Assembly (NCBI GenBank): GCA_024279685.1
Contig: JAJRRI010000064.1
Span: forward strand, 1 to 33,215
Direction of reading: 5' to 3'
Source of the DNA: Verrucomicrobiota bacterium
GTDB lineage: Bacteria; Verrucomicrobiota; Kiritimatiellia; Kiritimatiellales; Pontiellaceae
Length of the DNA stretch: 33,215 nt
Shown here: one piece after another, positions 1 to 7,828 of the stretch
How the letters are laid out: each line of letters opens with the position of its first letter
Position numbering within the stretch: position 1 is the first letter of the stretch
Made by a program: the position numbers and the translations under genes
The notes under the pieces: model-generated
Seen by the model: only the letters and a program-made list of their open reading frames with translations
Databases searched by the model: none
Told to the model about the DNA's origin: nothing

Positions 1-343
1 AGCACGCCCGCGCACTATGGGCGCATTTTTGGCTATTTTCCGAGGCCTTTTCTTGCGCTGCTCGAATGATCAGACATGATCTTGAATCTTCTTTTATAAT
101 CAAGCGAAGCCCCTCCGTTTTAACTCCGACAGGCTGCTAGGAGTCGATGATGTCTCACCTAAACTAAAATTTAAAAGTGATACGGGCAGGCCTCATGTGT
201 GCATGATGTAGGCATTGTATACTTCGAGGGGGTGTTCGATCTGGTCGGTATTAAAGCCGGGGTCGAATACCATGGATTGATTTTGGCATTCTAGATCCTG
301 TAGCAGATTTCCTCGTAGGCACCGGTTGTTATGGTCTTGATTT
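1..343. other. Spacer downstream of gspM, no gene recognised
   Basis: No recognisable gene. On the minus strand, in a different frame from gspM, about 50 codons after the gspM stop are open and end near position 195. They lack a start of their own and match nothing I know. The motif CTCCGACAGGCTGCTAG near 125-141 looks like the end of an insertion sequence, but no matching second end or transposase is visible, so this is only a suspicion. Confidence 0.3.
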
Positions 344-895
344 TTATTTCGTTTTCTTAGCGGCCGTTGGCTTGCGGGTATAGGCGCAGTGGATGACCAT
401 GTTGCCCTTGAGCTCACCGGTATTTTTCCCGACGGGGGTAATATTGAGTTGTCGGACGTCGTAGCGAACACCCTGTTGTTGAAGGTCGGTAAGGAAGCTA
501 ACCATGGTCTCGATCCGGCCTTGCCACGTGCAGTTAATGCCGAGTTCGAAAAGATCATCGGTAGATTTTTCACCATAGGGTTGGCTACGAGTAATATCCA
601 GCCCGTGTTTGCTTGAGATTGCTTTGATGGTCTTCATTAGTTCTGGCGAGACCGAGTGTTTTTGGCTATCGAAAACGCGCAGTCCCCCTTGCAGTTCATT
701 GAGTTCATCTAGCCAGTTTTCCTGCATCCTAATGGCGGTCCGGTAGTGACGGGCCTGCTGTTCAGATTTTTCGATTTCATTGGCTTTGGATTTCCATCCA
801 TCGACTTTGCTATCGACGATATACCAAGTGAAGCCCGCCAGCACAGCGGTCAGTGTGGCAACGCCTAGAATCATTTCCCGTTGTGTAATTTTCAT
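344..895 (-). CDS. gspM: Type II secretion GspM/PilO-like inner-membrane protein
   Basis: Bitopic inner-membrane protein of 183 residues that probably partners GspL in the inner-membrane platform of a type II secretion or type IV pilus-like machine. A short cytoplasmic start (MKITQRE) is followed by one membrane segment at about residues 8-25, a charged and probably coiled-coil stretch (about 30-65), and a C-terminal alpha/beta region that would fit the ferredoxin-like fold of GspM/PilO. The tail is lysine-rich (KPTAAKKTK). Its ATG overlaps the stop of the upstream gspL-like gene (ATGA, 892-895), so translation is probably coupled. The identity comes mainly from architecture and gene order (I-J-K-L-M), because GspM proteins are poorly conserved; PilO is the alternative name. 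Confidence 0.7.
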   Translation of the reverse strand: MKITQREMILGVATLTAVLAGFTWYIVDSKVDGWKSKANEIEKSEQQARHYRTAIRMQENWLDELNELQGGLRVFDSQKHSVSPELMKTIKAISSKHGLDITRSQPYGEKSTDDLFELGINCTWQGRIETMVSFLTDLQQQGVRYDVRQLNITPVGKNTGELKGNMVIHCAYTRKPTAAKKTK

Positions 896-2283
896 TGAGC
901 CTCCTCCTCGATGGGGAATTCGAGGGTGACCGAAAAGACGGCGCGCCGTACCCCTTTGGTGATCTTTGTATTTACCGACTGATCCTTGAGCTTGTCGAAG
1001 AGTTTAGATTCAGTGAGAGCTTCAAAAAAATCGTAGATGGTATCGTCGCTGCTGGCGGTTCCTCGCAGTGTAACGCCTTTTCCCTTTTTATAGTTGTACG
1101 AAACAAACTCAATATTTCCGCTGGGTAGCATTTTCGTGACTTCCCGAAGGCACTCTAGTGCGGAGTCAGAGCGATTGGTATAGACCTTGAGATCTTTGAG
1201 TTTTTCTCTATTTTTAAGGGATTGAATGCCTTCCGCTTCAATGGCGCTCACGCGTGCCTGGGCTCTATTAAGGCGAACATCGCGCACTTTATAAATGGTG
1301 TAGAAGATCAGTAATACGGCAAGCCAGATGACAGCAATTGCGGAGGAGATTTGGGTGAATTTTTTTCGGAGCTGCTTGCGCTGCTCGAACTCAACCCATT
1401 CTTGAGGGATTAGTTCGATGTGGTTCCCTTCTGCGAGGGTGCGGCGTACAATGCCTTCTGAGAGCGGGGGCAGGGTGGTCAATCGGTTAGAATGAACAGG
1501 CAGTCCTCCTTTTTCCGAGAGTTTTGTGCACATGCTGGAGGAGAGGTCGCCGTGGCTCCAAAACTGAATGGAGGAAGGCGGGGGAAGATCGCGTTCGATA
1601 TTCAGTGTGGTGAGGGTGTAGCCGATTTCGTAGGCCAATTCATCGACTACATTCATATCGTCCGTTTGTGCGTCGAGCATCCGGAAGGCAATTGGAAATC
1701 CAGACTCAAGAACCACGAGTGAAAAGTCGATACTGTCGTCGATAATAACGATTTCACACCCTTCGGTGGCGAGGTGATCCCCGTCCTGCAATAGATGCAT
1801 CCAGCCGAGCACGCGTGCGTCGATGCTGTGAATACGGACTCCTTTTTTCTGGAACATGTCGCCAATGGCATCGATATGGCTACGCTTGGCGGCCACCATC
1901 AGCACCAACGAATTCTCTTCAGTCTGCCGGAGAATTTCGTGTGAAATAGTAAGTTGATCGATGGGGAAGGGCGATATTTTATCGATCTGAAACCCGACCA
2001 TATCAGCGATCTCGTTTTCTGCCACGGCGGGGAGTTCCATCACTCGTATCAGTAGCTCGGCGGTGCGCAAGGGCACGGTGATATCGCCCTTTAGGTGCTC
2101 GGTTACAACCTCCGGTAGTTCGATGGATGCGAGCAATTCTTCGGGGGTATCGCCGGAAAACTCTACAAAAGCGGAGTCTTGTTGGAGCGTTTCGGGGCCA
2201 TCGGGTTTGATGTTCCAGCTGGTCCATTCCATGCCGTCGCTGGTGCGGCAGATCGACGTAACAATTTGATCGCGCATTTTCAT
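892..2283 (-). CDS. gspL: Type II secretion GspL-like protein (PilM-type fold plus PilN-like tail)
   Basis: 463-residue protein with the GspL layout: a large cytoplasmic actin-like (PilM-type) region in about the first 300 residues, one membrane segment at about 316-336 (IAVIWLAVLLIFYTIYKV), a coiled-coil stretch, then a small periplasmic PilN/ferredoxin-like domain to the end. In secretion machines of this kind GspL links the cytoplasmic ATPase GspE to the inner-membrane platform. The N-terminal part contains the PilM-like phrase PAVAENEIADMVGFQIDKISPFP. The gene lies between gspK and gspM and overlaps gspM by ATGA. Its own ATG at 2283 coincides with the point where the gspK frame should end (see gspK). 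Confidence 0.75.
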   Translation of the reverse strand: MKMRDQIVTSICRTSDGMEWTSWNIKPDGPETLQQDSAFVEFSGDTPEELLASIELPEVVTEHLKGDITVPLRTAELLIRVMELPAVAENEIADMVGFQIDKISPFPIDQLTISHEILRQTEENSLVLMVAAKRSHIDAIGDMFQKKGVRIHSIDARVLGWMHLLQDGDHLATEGCEIVIIDDSIDFSLVVLESGFPIAFRMLDAQTDDMNVVDELAYEIGYTLTTLNIERDLPPPSSIQFWSHGDLSSSMCTKLSEKGGLPVHSNRLTTLPPLSEGIVRRTLAEGNHIELIPQEWVEFEQRKQLRKKFTQISSAIAVIWLAVLLIFYTIYKVRDVRLNRAQARVSAIEAEGIQSLKNREKLKDLKVYTNRSDSALECLREVTKMLPSGNIEFVSYNYKKGKGVTLRGTASSDDTIYDFFEALTESKLFDKLKDQSVNTKITKGVRRAVFSVTLEFPIEEEAQ

Positions 2284-3274
2284 GATTTTGAATCGGGCCC
2301 TCTTTCCAATAAACAGAAACTACGTTTCTCCCACCAAGATAGAATATACATTCCACTTGATACTGATTGCCGAACATTTCGCCCACAGACGTTACCTTTA
2401 CAAAATCACTTTGCAATTTAAATTTGCTGGGATCGGCTCCGACTTGGGCTAAATCTTTGATCCCGTCATCGAGAGTTCCCGACTCGCCATCTGCGCCATC
2501 GCGGGCCTCGAGGACGCTAGAGAGTTCCCAGTCTTCGTATTCGGCAAAGCTCAAGAGAACATCGATGCTGGCCGTATTGAGGTTCACTTTTCCATCTCCC
2601 CAGACGGTCAGCAGGTTGGCGATTCCGAAGATAGCATCGCCATCTTCATCCTCTTCCTTGCCGAAGAGGACATCCTCGCTCCATCCCTTGACCAGTAACA
2701 GCTCTTCAATACTATCGAGTGGGCCATTTTTCACCGGATAACCACGGTTTTGGTAGAATGGATCATCGGACTCCGCGCCGTTGAGTTGGTGAAGGTCGCC
2801 TTCATCGATCCAGTCTTCGAGGCAGTCAATCATCGTATCCCATTCCGTGGAAGGTATGTTGGCCATTTCGAGAATTTCGAGCCATTCCTGACGGATGAGC
2901 AAATTAATGTTACGGCCCGCCTCGGCGGATTCAAGCGTTACAAAAAAGCGACTGTCGCCTAATTCGATCTGGGAGGTGCTCGGGAGACCTCGTTTGATAA
3001 AGAGAGCCGCTTGCATAAAGCCATCTGGATCTTCGGCCATATCCTCGATTTCAAGTTCTTTGGCATTCGCTTGCTGGTCAAGAATAGCGCGGGCATACTC
3101 AATGCCTGAATAGGCGGCTATTTCTGCGCGAAACTTTGTGCGCTGGTGCGAAACCAGCATGGATTCTAACTGAATCTCGAAGGCGAACGAACCGACGATG
3201 AGCGACAGAATAATTAATACCCATAACGCCACCAGTAGTGCTGCGCCTTCTTTTGATTTTATGGTTTTGCTCAT
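2003..3274 (-). CDS. gspK: Type II secretion minor pseudopilin GspK, frame broken at its 3' end
   Basis: Minor pseudopilin expected at the tip of the pseudopilus. The N-terminus (KEGAALLVALWVLIILSLIV) is a prepilin-like hydrophobic helix lacking the usual Glu+5, which is typical of GspK. The body contains the acidic stretches and the NLNTASIDVLLSF motif of the helix-hairpin region seen in GspK. The open frame runs 423 codons, but the last 90 or so (arginine-rich, after YWKEGP) are an out-of-frame reading of the start of gspL, not real protein. A shift of -1 at GGGCCCG (2300-2294) gives GPDSKS and a TGA at 2282-2280, a protein of about 331 residues with an ATGA overlap onto gspL. The true coding end is therefore near 2280. 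Sequencing or indel error, mutation, or real frameshifting are all possible. Its start overlaps the gspJ stop by ATGA. Confidence 0.75.
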   Translation of the reverse strand: MSKTIKSKEGAALLVALWVLIILSLIVGSFAFEIQLESMLVSHQRTKFRAEIAAYSGIEYARAILDQQANAKELEIEDMAEDPDGFMQAALFIKRGLPSTSQIELGDSRFFVTLESAEAGRNINLLIRQEWLEILEMANIPSTEWDTMIDCLEDWIDEGDLHQLNGAESDDPFYQNRGYPVKNGPLDSIEELLLVKGWSEDVLFGKEEDEDGDAIFGIANLLTVWGDGKVNLNTASIDVLLSFAEYEDWELSSVLEARDGADGESGTLDDGIKDLAQVGADPSKFKLQSDFVKVTSVGEMFGNQYQVECIFYLGGRNVVSVYWKEGPIQNHENARSNCYVDLPHQRRHGMDQLEHQTRWPRNAPTRLRFCRVFRRYPRRIARIHRTTGGCNRAPKGRYHRALAHRRATDTSDGTPRRGRKRDR

Positions 3275-3987
3275 TTTTTTATCTTACTCGGCCCGGGTAG
3301 TTTTTCGCTGAGAGATTGGGCGACGGGAATTTCGAGTACCCGCGTGAAAATAAGCGGCTCCTCGCGCTCATTTTCAGAAGCGACGTAGATCACAATCATC
3401 ACTCGCTCGGGAATGGAATTTTCCTCCTCCCAGTCATCGGTGGTCCAGTCCTCCAGCTCGTCATCGTAGAGCAAAATTTCCAAACCTTGAACGGAGCGCG
3501 AGACCAGATGAGGTTCTTCATCATACTCACGTTCGGCATCTTCCTCATTTGCGATGGCCGGGAAGGCGGTGGAAAAAAGGGCGGGGTTTCCGCGGTCGTC
3601 GTCGGCGATGTAGAGCTTGAGACGGTGAGGGCCGTGCTGGAGGGGTGATCCTTCCTTCATAAAGGCACTGCTTGCGGTCACAAAACTGATGGTATCGGCC
3701 GGGAGGCCAGAGAAGGTATCTTTCTCAAGTTTGAAGGCATAGTTCTTGCGCGTGTTGAAAAAGTAAATTGTGGAGTTGAGTGCGGTGGCTAGCTGGCTCA
3801 TGGCAAAGTCGCCGTGCTTGATGCCTTCGATGACCTCCGTGCCGCGTTTCCAGGCGCGGATGGTTCCGCTAAAGGCTTGGAACGAAATCGCCATGGCAAT
3901 GGTGAGGATCGTCATCGCCACCATCAGCTCCAGCAGGGTGAACCCGCGGGCGGTTTGACGTTTTGAGATTGGAGTTTGAGAGTTCAA
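3271..3987 (-). CDS. gspJ: Type II secretion minor pseudopilin GspJ-like
   Basis: 238-residue prepilin-like protein. The class III signal is clear: a 15-residue leader ending in RG, then FTLLELMVAMTIL, with the conserved glutamate at mature position 5 (E20 of the precursor), to be cut and N-methylated by the prepilin peptidase. The rest is a globular domain with a long acidic region (DDELEDWTTDDWEEE). It sits between gspI and gspK, and its stop overlaps the gspK ATG. GspJ is the best name from order and size; it forms the tip complex with GspI and GspK in known systems. Confidence 0.75.
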   Translation of the reverse strand: MNSQTPISKRQTARGFTLLELMVAMTILTIAMAISFQAFSGTIRAWKRGTEVIEGIKHGDFAMSQLATALNSTIYFFNTRKNYAFKLEKDTFSGLPADTISFVTASSAFMKEGSPLQHGPHRLKLYIADDDRGNPALFSTAFPAIANEEDAEREYDEEPHLVSRSVQGLEILLYDDELEDWTTDDWEEENSIPERVMIVIYVASENEREEPLIFTRVLEIPVAQSLSEKLPGPSKIKK

Positions 3988-4012
3988 TGTTATAGGAATT
4001 AAATTTGCGGGT

Positions 4013-4423
4013 TTAAAAATTACGGGTCACGCTATCGGCATCAGGGGCGTATTTATAGGCGATGATTTCCTCGAAGGATTCTTTGCCGCGCTCCGACCAT
4101 TTGACGCGAGTCGTCACGATGAAAAGCCCCGGGCGCTCCTCTTCATCAACCATGAAGATCTCGCGGCTCCAAGTGTAGGCTTCTGTATCTTCAAAATTGC
4201 CGGTCTCCATGATCTCTTCGATGTTTTTACGTTCGATGGGGTTTTCGATGTCGACTTGTCGCAGCAAGCTTCGGGCAACATTGAGGTTACGGGCGGTGCG
4301 CACCACTGCGAGACAGCGCGACATCGCGACCATCATCGATGATACACCGACGCTGAGTATGATGAGCGCAATGAGCACTTCGATCAGCGTCATGCCGATT
4401 TTGGATGTAAATTTTTCTTTCAT
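4013..4423 (-). CDS. gspI: Type II secretion minor pseudopilin GspI-like (PilV-type)
   Basis: 136-residue pseudopilin. Start chosen at 4423 (MKEKFTSKIGMTLIEVLIAL), because this gives a nine-residue leader before the G10/M11 cleavage point and E15 as the conserved Glu+5. The frame remains open upstream to 4714, but that stretch is repeat and transposon remnant and would put about 97 junk residues before the signal. First visible gene of the minus-strand secretion operon, with only 25 bp to gspJ. The major pseudopilin (gspG), the secretin and the ATPase genes are not in this window. Confidence 0.75.
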   Translation of the reverse strand: MKEKFTSKIGMTLIEVLIALIILSVGVSSMMVAMSRCLAVVRTARNLNVARSLLRQVDIENPIERKNIEEIMETGNFEDTEAYTWSREIFMVDEEERPGLFIVTTRVKWSERGKESFEEIIAYKYAPDADSVTRNF

Positions 4424-4550
4424 AGAATGGAGCAATATACTCCCAATATACGCGCGTTTAATAAAGACAAACATACCCCCCTTTTTATTGTGTTCGTGAT
4501 TCAGGTTGATCGGTTTTTTGCTAAACGTGCGGGCGCAGAGGCCACGGCGT

Positions 4551-4622
4551 AACGCGAAATTCTGTTTCGCGTTTAGAATAGGAAGAACGGTGCGTGCGCA
4601 AAACTCGAAACAGAATTTCGAG
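4551..4622. repeat. REP-like hairpin pair (tail-to-tail)
   Basis: Two hairpins with related sequence. The first (4551-4573) has arms AACGCGAAA/TTTCGCGTT around loop TTCTG. The second (4604-4622) has arms CTCGAAA/TTTCGAG around loop CAGAA, the reverse complement of the first loop. They are therefore inverted copies of one unit, (N)CGAAACAGAATTTCG(N), each followed on its own strand by a TTACGCC or CTAC...GGCG tail. The same unit recurs as a pair at 29,044-29,092. Confidence 0.7.
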
Positions 4623-4627
4623 CTACA

Positions 4628-4741
4628 GACGGCGTACTTGGTGGAAAGGAACATCAAGTATGCGTCTTTTTCAATCGGGCGGGTGCGCCAAAGGGCCAAC
4701 TCTTTGCCGAGCATCGTGCTGGCCCGGCTGTCATCGCCTGA
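4628..4741 (-). pseudogene. Possible remnant of an IS256-like (mutator-type) transposase
   Basis: On the minus strand about 38 codons read SRASTMLGKELALWRTRP-IEKDAYLMFLSTKYAV. The spacing of 'STML..EL..WR.RPI....YL' resembles the start of the catalytic region of IS256/mutator-type transposases ('...LWRNRPL...YLYLDA'). It stops being similar exactly where the REP-like hairpin begins (about 4628), and no start or remaining domain is present. The resemblance is short, so the identity is tentative. Confidence 0.35.
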
Positions 4742-4952
4742 TCCATTCCGTTGAAATTATAGAAGAGGTGTTACGTTAACCGAGACTTCGGACGCTTACG
4801 TATTCTCATTGCAAATCCGCACATAAAACCAAAACCTTCCCTCGTGCTTTTGGGTCGCTTAAGCAAGAAACATGAAAGAACCCGGACAGGGTGTGGTTCA
4901 AGTTAAGCTAAGAATAGATAAAACTTTTCCGGTAACTTGAAAGCAGGTGGCG

Positions 4953-4980
4953 TTGACTTTACCTAGGGGTTGGATAGAAT
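4953..4980 (+). promoter_or_regulatory. recA promoter (sigma-70 type)
   Basis: TTGACT (4953-4958), 16 bp, TAGAAT (4975-4980), about 50 bp before the recA start and its AAGGAG ribosome site (5016-5021). I do not see an obvious LexA-type palindrome overlapping it, but the LexA box of this lineage is unknown to me. Confidence 0.6.
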
Positions 4981-5030
4981 CCTTCTTTTATTCACCCACC
5001 CCGTATCACTTGTCGAAGGAGACCATACCC

Positions 5031-6050
5031 ATGGCCGCAAAAAAAAATGCCCCCGTAGATAAATCATCCGCCTTGAGCACCGTTGTCGCACAAATTCAGA
5101 AACAGTATGGTGAAGGAGCCATCGTCAAACTCGGCGAAGCCGCAGCCAATAAAAAGATTGAGTTCATCTCCACCGGCGCCCTTACCCTTGACCTAGCACT
5201 CGGCATTGGCGGCCTACCCCGCGGTCGCGTCATCGAAATATATGGCCCAGAATCCTCTGGAAAAACCACACTCGTCTCCCACGTCATTGCCAACGCCCAG
5301 AAAGCCGGCGGAGCCGCCGCCTTCATCGATACCGAGCATGCGCTTGACCCGGCCTACGCCAAAAAAATCGGCGTGGATATCGACAACCTACTGGTCTCCC
5401 AACCTGACTCCGGCGAAGAAGCCTTGAATATTTGTGAAGCTCTCGTGAAAAGCAACTCACTCGCCGTCGTTGTCGTCGACTCCGTCGCCGCGCTTGCTCC
5501 CCGAGCCGAACTTGAAGGCGAAATGGGCCAATCGCACGTCGGCCTGCAAGCGCGCCTCATGTCACAGGCCTTACGGAAACTCACCGCCGCCATCAATCAC
5601 TCGAAGACCACTTGCATCTTCACCAACCAAATCCGCGAAAAAGTAGGCGTTATGTTTGGTAGCCCCGAAACCACCCCTGGCGGACGAGCCCTCAAATTCT
5701 ACTCCTCCGTCCGCCTCGACATCCGCCGCATCGGCCAACTCAAAGATTCCGCCGGCGTCGTCTACGGCAACCGCACTCGCGTCAAGGTGGTAAAAAACAA
5801 GGTCGCCGCACCGTTTCGCCAAGCTGAGTTCGACATTCTCTACGCCGAAGGAATCTCTTACACCGGCTCCGTTATCGATGCGGCCATCGACGCGGGTATC
5901 ATCGATAAAAAAGGGTCCTGGCTCTCGATGGACGGCACTCAACTTGGCCAAGGCCGCGACTCCGCCGTCCGCGCCCTCAAAGAGGATAAAGCCATGTGCG
6001 CCTCCGTCGTCGAACGTATTCTTAAAGCCAACGAAGAGAGCTCAAGCTAA
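5031..6050 (+). CDS. recA: RecA recombinase
   Basis: 339-residue recombinase that forms filaments on single-stranded DNA, drives strand exchange and stimulates LexA-type self-cleavage. Walker [10 protein letters not shown] lies at about residues 72-80; the VVVDSVAAL Walker B, the [12 protein letters not shown] region and the [22 protein letters not shown] loop are all present. Start set at 5031 (MAAKKNAPV), because AAGGAG lies 9 bp upstream; the frame is open back to 4947, but that stretch contains the promoter. The C-terminal tail is short compared with E. coli. Codons end mostly in C, unlike the neighbouring minus-strand genes. Monocistronic. Confidence 0.97.
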   Translation: MAAKKNAPVDKSSALSTVVAQIQKQYGEGAIVKLGEAAANKKIEFISTGALTLDLALGIGGLPRGRVIEIYGPESSGKTTLVSHVIANAQKAGGAAAFIDTEHALDPAYAKKIGVDIDNLLVSQPDSGEEALNICEALVKSNSLAVVVVDSVAALAPRAELEGEMGQSHVGLQARLMSQALRKLTAAINHSKTTCIFTNQIREKVGVMFGSPETTPGGRALKFYSSVRLDIRRIGQLKDSAGVVYGNRTRVKVVKNKVAAPFRQAEFDILYAEGISYTGSVIDAAIDAGIIDKKGSWLSMDGTQLGQGRDSAVRALKEDKAMCASVVERILKANEESSS

Positions 6051-6322
6051 GAAGGCCGAGTCTCTATTTGTGAAAAAATAAACCTGCTCCTTTTCATCTT
6101 TCAAGCCAGACCATCCTTGAATGTTTAGAGCACGGAAAAAACTCCGGGGCATTCGAGATTAACGGTTTCTTCCCATCCGAAATTTGATTCGGATGAACCT
6201 GATCTTCCGAGGCCAACTTGGCGGTTGATCCCTGTCTTTTATGATTTCGCGGGGAAGGCACCTTCCACTTTGTGCGGCCAGACTTGAATGGCTAGAGGAT
6301 GAGAAGATAGACGGGGGGTATT
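6051..6322. other. recA/gre-like spacer with one hairpin
   Basis: No gene seen. An 8-bp perfect stem CATCCGAA / TTCGGATG with a six-base loop lies at 6174-6195. It has no T-run after it, so it is a weak terminator candidate for recA at best. Confidence 0.4.
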
Positions 6323-6790
6323 ATGAATAAAGCGACGATTTTAAAGGTACTGTTGGCGGAGCTAGAAGAGGAACTTCGGCGTCTGCTGGCAGCGAACGAG
6401 CAGGCCTCGGCCGGAGCGACGGATAGTGAGGCGAAGGCGGAGACGAAGTGGGATACCTGCGGATTGGAGTCTTCTTATTTGGCCCGCGGTCATGCGGAGC
6501 AATTTAAGACGCTGGCGGCGGATGTTCATAATCTGCGCGGATTTGTTGCGCCGGATTATACGGATCGTCCCATCGGAGGGGGTGCGCTGGTGGACGTGGA
6601 GATGGGCGGCACGTCTATGCTCTTTTTCTTACTCTATTGCGGCGGTGGGATTGACCTGATGGTGGAGGATCGCGAAGTGACGGTGATTACACCGGAGTCG
6701 CCTGTTGGGGCGGCGCTACAGGGTCACTCCGCCGGTGATACTTTTTCCTTCCGCGCAGGTTCGTCGGAAAAGATTCTTCACGTTGAATAG
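6323..6790 (+). CDS. GreA/GreB-like transcription factor family protein
   Basis: 155 residues. The N-terminal half is helical (AELEEELRRLLAANEQ) and carries the phrase EAKAETKWDTCGLESSYLARG, which resembles a family of Gre-related proteins with 'ENKAENKYDTRGLEASYLA'. The C-terminal part (VTVITPESPVGAALQGHSAGDTF) matches the FKBP-like end of GreA/GreB, where 'SP.G.AL.G...GD' is standard. True Gre factors insert a coiled coil into the RNA polymerase secondary channel to rescue backtracked complexes; the acidic tip residues are not obvious here, so activity is uncertain. It stands alone between recA and a convergent hydrolase gene. Confidence 0.65.
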   Translation: MNKATILKVLLAELEEELRRLLAANEQASAGATDSEAKAETKWDTCGLESSYLARGHAEQFKTLAADVHNLRGFVAPDYTDRPIGGGALVDVEMGGTSMLFFLLYCGGGIDLMVEDREVTVITPESPVGAALQGHSAGDTFSFRAGSSEKILHVE

Positions 6791-6863
6791 TTCTTTTGGG
6801 GAGTAGATCGAAAAAAAGTAGGCGGCGCTTCCAGCTCCGTTGCGGAAAATCCGGACATACGCA

Positions 6864-7676
6864 CTACGCAGGTTGGGAGGCGGCGGTAGTTTTTCCTCGC
6901 TTCCAGATGCTGGAGATTTCTCGGGCGAGAGAGATTTCTAGGCTAATGTGGTCGAGGCCGTCGAGGCGCAGTTGGGAGGCGACGGTGCGCAGGGCGGTAT
7001 CGGGCGTGTTACAGTCGGAGCTGAGGTGGGAGAGGTAGACGTGTTCGAGGGAGTTGGTTGCACATTCGGAGATAAGCTGGGCGGCCCCGATATTAGAGAG
7101 GTGACCCTGGCGACTGCGGATGCGCTGCTTGAGCGGCCAGGGGCGAGGGGCTTCCTGCAGGAGATCTTCGTCGTGGTTCGCTTCAACGACGATGGCGTGG
7201 CAACCTTTTAGCTTTTCACGGATCAGCGAGGTGACCATGCCGAGGTCGGTAACGACGCCGACGGATGTTCCGGCGGCTTGGAGCCGGAAGCCGACGGGTG
7301 CGTAGGCATCGTGCGGGACCGAGAAGGGATCGATGGTAATGTCGCCGATCTGAAAGGGAGCTCCCGTTTGAAAAATCTTAATGGCGATTTCATCGGATTT
7401 GGGTTGGCGTCGAATGCCGTTAAGGGTTCCGGCGTTGGCATAGATGGGCGTGCCGTGCCGTTTTTGCAGGACGCGAATACCGGCGATATGATCGCCATGT
7501 TCGTGGGAAACGCAAACTCCGTTAATGCTTTCAGGTACAACGCCGATCTGTTCGAGTCGTATGGCGATCTGTTTGGCGCTTAAGCCGGCATCGACCAATA
7601 GTCTTGTGTTTTCTGAGGCCACATAGACCGAATTTCCTGAACTCCCACTGGCCAAAACGCATACTTGCAAACCCAT
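6864..7676 (-). CDS. Metallo-beta-lactamase-fold hydrolase, YycJ/WalJ-like
   Basis: 270-residue cytoplasmic hydrolase. The zinc motif HEHGDH is at residues 58-63. Further ligands are expected in VPHDAYAPVGF, the TDLG segment, VVEANHD, and the C-terminal SHLSSDCNTP. The N-terminus VLASGSSGNSVYVAS and the RQGHLSN phrase are typical of the YycJ/VicX group, which have been linked to nuclease and DNA-repair roles in Firmicutes; the substrate here is unknown. Convergent with the Gre-like gene and divergent from rpoN. Confidence 0.85.
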   Translation of the reverse strand: MGLQVCVLASGSSGNSVYVASENTRLLVDAGLSAKQIAIRLEQIGVVPESINGVCVSHEHGDHIAGIRVLQKRHGTPIYANAGTLNGIRRQPKSDEIAIKIFQTGAPFQIGDITIDPFSVPHDAYAPVGFRLQAAGTSVGVVTDLGMVTSLIREKLKGCHAIVVEANHDEDLLQEAPRPWPLKQRIRSRQGHLSNIGAAQLISECATNSLEHVYLSHLSSDCNTPDTALRTVASQLRLDGLDHISLEISLAREISSIWKRGKTTAASQPA

Positions 7677-7828
7677 CGATCGACTCTCCTGTAAAATAGT
7701 TTCCCATCATAGGGCAAGCCGTCGCGATGGGAATGTATTTTAGCGGATTAGTTTTAAATTCAATAGGGGTATCACCATTCCCTGTAAACTTGGCTTGAAA
7801 AATGCCGAAGAACCAGTAGGTTTCTCGC

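Noticed and set aside
4424-4714. Upstream extension of the gspI frame by 97 codons
   Set aside because: The stretch is repeat hairpins and transposon remnant; the prepilin leader fits only the start at 4423.
6835-6870. A degenerate third REP-like site (TTGCGG...CGCACTACGC)
   Set aside because: Only the CGCACTACGC tail matches; the hairpin core is not there.
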